DNA of 64,000 nucleotides from Chamaea fasciata. Lineage: Eukaryota; Chordata; Aves; Passeriformes; Sylviidae. Shown here one piece after another: positions 59,601-64,000 of this stretch. Below the pieces are notes generated by a model, which was not told the DNA's origin, did not search any database, and worked only from the letters and a program-made list of their open reading frames with translations. The stretch covers positions 1 to 64,000 of the forward strand of contig JARCOQ010000586.1 of assembly GCA_029207755.1 (NCBI GenBank). Direction: 5' to 3'. Within the stretch, counting starts at the first letter, position 1. Each line of letters begins with the position of its first letter. A program made the position numbers and the translations under genes.

Positions 59601-60060
59601 TAAAAATGGGAGCTTGTTTTGTATACTTCATTTCAGTGAAACTTTAAAGAGGGCAACCCTGCCACTCTCCCAGTTCCAGACTGTCAAATGTAGGAGGAGG
59701 GAAAGGGGAAGAGATCAAATCTTACATGTCATGCTTCTAGTTAATGCTCTGGCTTATTAAACCAGACTCTTGCATATTTCCTGGGGGTACATGAGAAGCA
59801 ACCTAAAAACTCTGCACTCCTTTGGGAATAGTGGCCTTTCTGTGACTCGTGGAACAACTTCTGATCCTCCTGAATTTCATTCCATGTGAATGAAGGCAAG
59901 ATAAAATCTCGGGCAAAAACTTACGGAATGTTGGAACAGCTCTGTTAAAAGCTCAGTAATAAAAAGTAATAAAACCGTGGGAGCTTTAGTTACAGCTTTT
60001 CAAAAGTTGCTTAACAGTGTTACATTTTAATTGATATTGACTTGGAAGGAAATGTTTTCT
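53602..60060. other. unique intron-like DNA, no gene recognised
   Basis: AT-average sequence with short open frames only. A splice-like fragment near 54787-54870 ends in a GTAAAT donor-like string but has no stable frame. Nothing else could be supported. Confidence 0.45.
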
Positions 60061-60232
60061 GAACAAAATTTAGCATATTCTTAATATTTGCAAAAGTCTG
60101 TTGGCCTTTGTAGCCACAAAGGCACAATGCTGGATCATGTTCAGCTGCTGTAACGAGCATCCCCAGGTCCCGTTTTGACTGGGCACTGTCCAGCAATTCT
60201 GCCCTTTTCCTGTAGCACTCCAGGAGGTTGTT
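60061..60232 (-). mobile_element. possible degraded CR1 LINE reverse-transcriptase remnant
   Basis: Read on the minus strand, the sequence encodes a stretch with SKRDLGMLVTAAEHDPALCL, resembling the RDLGxLV segment followed by a cysteine-containing, KKAN-like stretch near the end of avian CR1 ORF2 (recalled family knowledge). It is short, without a recognisable CR1 3' tail, and abuts a long A-tract. A database repeat search would settle it. Confidence 0.35.
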
Positions 60233-60236
60233 GGGA

Positions 60237-60249
60237 AAAAAAAAGGAGG

Positions 60250-60297
<48 letters not shown>
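60237..60297 (+). repeat. long A-tract
   Basis: About 60 bases almost pure A, interrupted by a GGAGG near its left end and followed by GAGGAGG and A-rich sequence. It directly precedes the ~84-bp array. The length may be inexact because homopolymers are error-prone in assembly. Confidence 0.85.
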
Positions 60298-60302
<5 letters not shown>

Positions 60303-60355
60303 GGAAAATAAAAGAAAAACAAGCAAACCAAAAAACACTGGCTCATGCAGCAACC

Positions 60356-61330
60356 CACTTGGATGTGTCTGCAGTCCTGGAAGCTTGAGTACCCTTTTTT
60401 CTCCTATGAATACACCTTGAGCTTGTTTGGGGGTGGTCTCACTTCCACGTGTCTGCAGTCCTGAACGTTTGACTACCCTTTTATCTCCTACAAATGGACC
60501 TTGAGCTTCTTTTTGGCAGTCTAACTTCCATTTGTCTGCAGTCCTGGAAGCTTGACCACCCTTTTTTCTCTAAAAATTGCACCTGCAGCTTCTTAGAGGG
60601 GTGGCACTTTCATGAGTCTGCTGTCAACAAGCTTATGGTCAATTTACAAATGAAAAAATGGTAGTCAAGCTTCCAGGACTGCAGATAGAGAAAAGCGACA
60701 CCCCCCCAAAAAAAAGCTCAAGGTCCATTTGTATGAGAAAAAAGGGTAGTCAAGCTTCCAGGACTGCAGACACATGGAGGTGAGACCACCCCAAACAAGC
60801 TCAAGGTCCAATTTTTGGAGAAAAAAGGGTAGTCAAGCTTCTAGGACTGCAGACATATGGAAGGGAGACCCCCCCCTAAACAAGTTTAAGGCTTATTGTA
60901 GGAAAACATCAAGTAGTCAGGTTTTAGGATTGCAGACACATGGAAGTGAGACCACCCCAAACAAGCTCAAGGTCCAATTTTTGGAGAAAAAAAGGATAGT
61001 CAAACCTCCTGAACTGCAGAGACATCAAAGTGAGAACACCCTGGAAGTTTTGCTCCCCGTTTTTCTCCTACAAATGGACCTTGAGCTTCTTGTTGGGGAT
61101 CTCACTTCAGTGTGTCTGCAGTCCTGGAAGCTTGACTACCCATTTTTCTCCTACAAATGGACCTTCAGCCTGTTTAGGGGTGGTCTCACCTCCATGTGTC
61201 TGCAGTCCTAGAAGCTTGACTACCCTTTTTTATCCGACAAAAGGACTTTGTGTTTGTTTTTGGGGGTCTCATTTCCATGTGTCTGCAGTCCTGGAAGCTT
61301 GACTACCCTTTTTTTTTATTATAAATGGAC
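60356..61330. repeat. ~84-bp tandem repeat array, right copy, with internal inversion
   Basis: Units with TGTCTGCAGTCCTGGAAGCT run on the plus strand at 60356-60640, as the reverse complement (AGCTTCCAGGACTGCAGACA) at about 60655-61020, then on the plus strand again at about 61040-61330. Two early unit starts at 60356 and 60440 give an 84-bp period. Same family as 2337-2873. Confidence 0.85.
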
Positions 61331-61583
61331 CTTGAGCTTGTTGGGGTTTTATGGGGACTAAAATCTCGAAACAGAAGGTTCATATAAAGTGTCTACTTAA
61401 GTAATCACAGTGTTCCGTGTTGTAAATGTTTGTATCAATTGTTAATGCTACGTCACACCTGTACCCTTGTTAATGCTCGTAGTTGCTCATGTCCCATTCC
61501 GTAGGGGCGTAAGTTACTGTTCCACGTTTACTAGGTTAAAGACATATTTAAAGACTTATCCATTTGTATCCGTTATTGTTCCA
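61331..61583. other. unassigned spacer between satellite and block B
   Basis: About 250 bp, AT-average, with several TTGTTAATGCT-type near-repeats. It is not present next to the left copy of block B. No gene is seen. Confidence 0.4.
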
Positions 61584-61787
61584 AGTTTGCATGTGAATAA
61601 GTTCATTTGTATACCTTTACCGCTCTCCCTCACCCCCCATTTCGTACCGGTGTCCATTTTGAAACTGTCTCCTTCCCATGGGGCCGTGCTCCCGCTGCTC
61701 CCCTCACACCCCTGATGGCAACACGCAAACCAGAGAACTCCCTGGGACTGCAGTGCCCACAGGAGGTGGAGTGGACACCTAAAAACC
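61584..61787 (+). repeat. block B, copy 2
   Basis: This is the partner of 1781-1984. Here its right edge abuts the HSF-like ORF, whose minus-strand reading frame runs through most of it and ends inside it. The left edge has no LTR, unlike copy 1. Confidence 0.8.
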
Positions 61788-62316
61788 GGGGCAGCGGCTT
61801 GAAGCCAGCGCGCCCGTCCCGCCCGTCCGGCAGCGGCTGCGCCCTGGGCAGCGGCTTGAAGCCGCAGGGCGGGCGCCTGCGCCCCTCCCGCCCCGCCGCC
61901 GGCCGCTGCCTGTTGGCCGCGCTCCGGCGCCTGATGCGGAGCAGGATGTCGGGGCGGTCGCGGCGAAACCAGGGGTTCCTGTAGTGGAGCCAGGTGCCGG
62001 CATCGCCCGGCGCGGCTGCGCCAACCCAGCCCGGCCCCTTGCGGAAGCCGTAGCGGTTCAGCTGGCGCAGGAAGCTGCGAAACTGCGTGGCCCGGAAGGT
62101 GTGCGGGGCCGGCCCCTGGGAGCCGCCCGGGCCGAGCAGCTCCCGCTCCAAGAGGGAGCGGTCGATGAGCAGCCCCCGCGCCTGGCTGTCCCAGCGCACG
62201 GAGCGGACGCGGGGGCTGTTTGCCAGGCGCCACAGCTTGGCGGGGAAGGTGCCGGCGCTGAGCCCGGCGGGCAGCGGCAGCTCCGCCATGGCGTCCATCG
62301 CCGACTGTGGCCACAA
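61630..62316 (-). CDS. HSF5-like heat shock factor DNA-binding-domain protein (single ORF, 3' end fused to block B)
   Basis: The 228-codon minus-strand ORF encodes an HSF-type winged-helix DNA-binding domain at about residues 20-115. FPAKLWRLANSP marks helix 1, WDSQARGLLIDRSLLERELL the middle, and FRSFLRQLNRYGFRKG the recognition helix. NPWFRRDRPDILLRIRR follows, a segment typical of the HSF5/HSFY type. HSFs bind GAA-repeat elements in the nucleus. In-frame starts exist at residues 1, 7 and 10; the last (GCCATGGCG) has the best context. After the domain comes a duplicated GFKPLPR segment, and the last ~50 residues are translated from repeat block B, so the native C-terminus has probably been lost. 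No heptad-repeat oligomerisation region is seen. It may be a truncated family member, a new fusion or a pseudogene with an intact frame. Confidence 0.75.
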   Translation of the reverse strand: MWPQSAMDAMAELPLPAGLSAGTFPAKLWRLANSPRVRSVRWDSQARGLLIDRSLLERELLGPGGSQGPAPHTFRATQFRSFLRQLNRYGFRKGPGWVGAAAPGDAGTWLHYRNPWFRRDRPDILLRIRRRSAANRQRPAAGREGRRRPPCGFKPLPRAQPLPDGRDGRAGFKPLPRFLGVHSTSCGHCSPREFSGLRVAIRGVRGAAGARPHGKETVSKWTPVRNGG

Positions 62317-62337
62317 CGACCGGAGACCAACGGCCGC

Positions 62338-62470
62338 GGCTCGGCTCGGCTCGGCTCGGCTCGGCTCGGCTCGGCTCGGCTCGGCTCGGTTCGGCTCGGC
62401 TCGGCTCGGCTCGGCTCGGCTCGGCTCGGCTCGGTTCGGTTCGGCTCTGTTCGGCTCAGTTCAGCTCGGC
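62338..62470. repeat. (GGCTC)n pentanucleotide array upstream of the HSF-like ORF
   Basis: About 26 units of GGCTC with scattered GGTTC and GTTCA variants lie 20-150 bp upstream of the first possible start codon, in the position of the promoter or 5' UTR. It stays open in all three frames, giving meaningless repetitive peptides. Confidence 0.95.
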
Positions 62471-63180
62471 ACGGGAAGCCCCTGGGCAGGGTGGGCTCTG
62501 AGAGCAATGGTGGACTCTGTCCCCACACTGCATCCTGTGCCTGGATCACCGTCGGTGACGGAGGAAAAGGCCATTGCTTTGTCTTGGCTGGGGAAAGGAT
62601 GAAAAGGGGACATTAGAAAGCATTCTTTTGGCCACCTTTTCAGCAGACTAACTGTTTTTTTCTCGCCATGTCTGCCTGTTTTTTGCAGAGTTGGAACATT
62701 TCTCATGATTCGCTGTCAGCAACAGCAGCAGGAAGGGGCAGTGATTTTGTCAGCATTGTCATCAAAACGCTAGTGCTGCCCCATGGATGGATGTTGCTTT
62801 ATGCCAGGGATGAAAGGCCTTCACTTGTAGGGAGCTCATGCCGGTGTTTTCCCAAATGACGTTGCCATTTTCTTTCCTCAGGAATCGCTTCTTCTGTTTT
62901 TCCCCCCATCTGGGGAGATTTCCAATGCAAATGCCTCCTGCAGCCAGCTCCTGCCAATGCAGACTGACCAAGGAGATCTTGCAGTGGACAGAGACTCCCT
63001 AGAGCTGGTGTGGAGAGGTGAAGGGGGAAGGTTTGTCCTTTAGTCTTGAAGTCTTGTTGGGGAGCTGATTGTGCTTGGGGGGACTGACAAAAATGATGTG
63101 TCCTGAAAAACCACAGAGACTTTGGGGTTGTCATGTTGGGGCAGAAATTTCTGTCTGAGAACTTTTTGAAAAGTTTCAAT
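62471..63180. other. 5' flank of the HSF-like ORF, no gene recognised
   Basis: GC-moderate sequence with short chance frames. A 13-bp palindrome TCACCGTCGGTGA lies at 62546-62558. No TATA box or heat-shock element was identified. Confidence 0.4.
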
Positions 63181-63183
63181 TAA

Positions 63184-63189
63184 CCTTTT

Positions 63190-63221
<32 letters not shown>

Positions 63222-63259
63222 TTTCTTTTTTTTTTTTTCTTTTTTTTTTCTTTTTCCCT
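63184..63259. repeat. long T-rich tract
   Basis: About 75 bases almost pure T with single C interruptions, ending CCCTGCAG. It could be a polypyrimidine tract before a splice acceptor on the plus strand (CTGCAG at about 63258-63263), or the tail of a minus-strand retroposon. No element was recognised next to it. Confidence 0.75.
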
Positions 63260-63807
63260 GCAGAGATCCTTTTCCATACCTTTTGGGGAACTTCCCTCTG
63301 CTGGTCTCCCAGGTCAGGCCATTTCCCAAGGTTCCTTCCCAAAGTGAGGAGTAGCCCATGGCCTCCACTCTCCACTGGAACCAAAGGAAGCACAGAGCTT
63401 GCTGTTGTGGGAGAAGAGCTTCTCTTTCCTTTCCCTTTGGGGCAGGTTGGTATGTTCTCATTTGATAAAGGGAGGTTTAAACTCTGGAGGTGTTGCATTT
63501 CAAACTGCTCCAGCCTCGAGCTCTAGTGTGGGTATCCTTGGACAAAAGGCCTCCCTGTGTGAGCTCCCAGTGGGCTGGTTCAGTAAGGAAGTTGATATTT
63601 CAGGCTTGTGACTGCTGAAAGCAGTTGGTGTCTGGAGGTGTCCGGAGCTGAGAGCGACTACTTTTCTCGCCTGGCTGCAGAAAAGGTAGTTGGAAAGTGG
63701 GGATTGCACTTGCAGAGATGGCAATCGGGTGTTTTCCAAGAAATGGGCTGGCAGGGAGGCAGGTCTTGTGCTCAACTGGCTGTGTGTTTGTTTTGGTGGT
63801 GGGGAGA
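63260..63807. other. unassigned flank, no gene recognised
   Basis: GC-moderate sequence without recognisable domains; only short open frames of random character. Confidence 0.4.
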
Positions 63808-64000
63808 TGTTGTAATGAATCAGCCGAGACTCCATATCCTTCATGCAGATAAAGCCAATTCTTTATTCACATCGCTTCTTTTGTCCAGTTTTCAGGGACC
63901 TCATGCACCACACCCGTTGGCGGGTAGTTTCCTTACTGCCTCATTTATTGGTCAGAAGGTCATTTGTGTGTATATGCTAAGTTTCAGGTTGTTTCCATTT
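63808..64000 (-). mobile_element. start of an LTR-like element on the minus strand, cut by the window end
   Basis: Read on the minus strand, an AATAAAGAATTGGC polyadenylation-type string lies about 55 bases before a terminal ACA, consistent with the R-U5 end of an LTR. On the plus strand the element starts TGTTGTAATGAATCAG. It is not similar to the LTR-like element at 1215-1780. The other end is outside the window. Confidence 0.4.

Noticed and set aside
62307..62501. Serine/alanine/arginine/leucine/glycine repeat frames over the GGCTC array
   Set aside because: Pure microsatellite translation in all frames.

Overview
The window looks like nuclear DNA of a bird, most likely a songbird. It has no bacterial-style gene order and mostly intron-like, non-coding sequence. 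It carries a heat-shock-factor DNA-binding-domain ORF of the HSF5-like type, LTR retroelement pieces, a possible old CR1 LINE remnant, and a GC-rich, minisatellite-filled mini-gene landscape like that of avian micro/dot chromosomes. Tandem amplification, fragmentary genes and satellite blocks would fit a W chromosome, another ampliconic region, or a microchromosome-derived cassette. The sequence alone cannot decide between these.

Layout. 1-2.9 kb: an LTR-like element (TATA box, AATAAA), a 204-bp block (called block B here) and about six units of an ~84-bp tandem repeat. 2.9-8.67 kb: unique, intron-like DNA. 8.67-41.37 kb: the core of the window, a three-unit tandem segmental duplication. Each unit is a GC-rich cassette (R1 8671-15180, R2 21848-25854, R3 32520-36452) followed by an AT-average spacer (S1 15181-21847, S2 25855-32519, S3 36453-41372). 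The R-S period is about 10.67 kb, and 13.2 kb for the first unit. 41.4-60 kb: unique, intron-like DNA with one pair of phase-compatible exon candidates (52.6 and 53.5 kb). 60-61.8 kb: possible CR1 remnant, a long A-tract, an ~84-bp array that switches strand twice, and a second copy of block B. 61.6-62.5 kb: an HSF5-like ORF on the minus strand whose 3' end runs into block B and whose 5' side abuts a (GGCTC)n array. 63.8 kb to the end: start of a second, minus-strand LTR-like element.

Inside each R cassette, left to right: an array of ~40-bp CpG-rich units; a duplicated promoter-like module (CRE, octamer, GC boxes, CArG-like box); a 41-bp satellite; a 77-bp minus-strand exon candidate; the inverted form of the same satellite motif; G/T-rich GGGGATTTT repeats; an array of YY1-type motifs (GCCGCCATYTTGTACGGCAA); and the last two exons (64 bp and 107 bp) of a minus-strand gene that ends in a stop codon. 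R1 alone also keeps ~2.8 kb with two more minus-strand exon candidates (10.93 and 12.13 kb) and a CpG promoter with NRF1, ETS, CCAAT, octamer and YY1-type sites (13.3-13.7 kb). R therefore looks like a slice through two neighbouring compact minus-strand genes: the 3' tail of gene 1 and the 5' part of gene 2. That slice appears to have been moved next to unrelated AT-average DNA (S) and then amplified.

The most interesting signals are the amplified CRE/octamer plus YY1-motif cassette, the reversal of repeat strand polarity at each candidate micro-exon, the unchanged terminal exons amid changing introns, and the HSF5-like ORF fused to a repeat. No protein in the array could be named with confidence.
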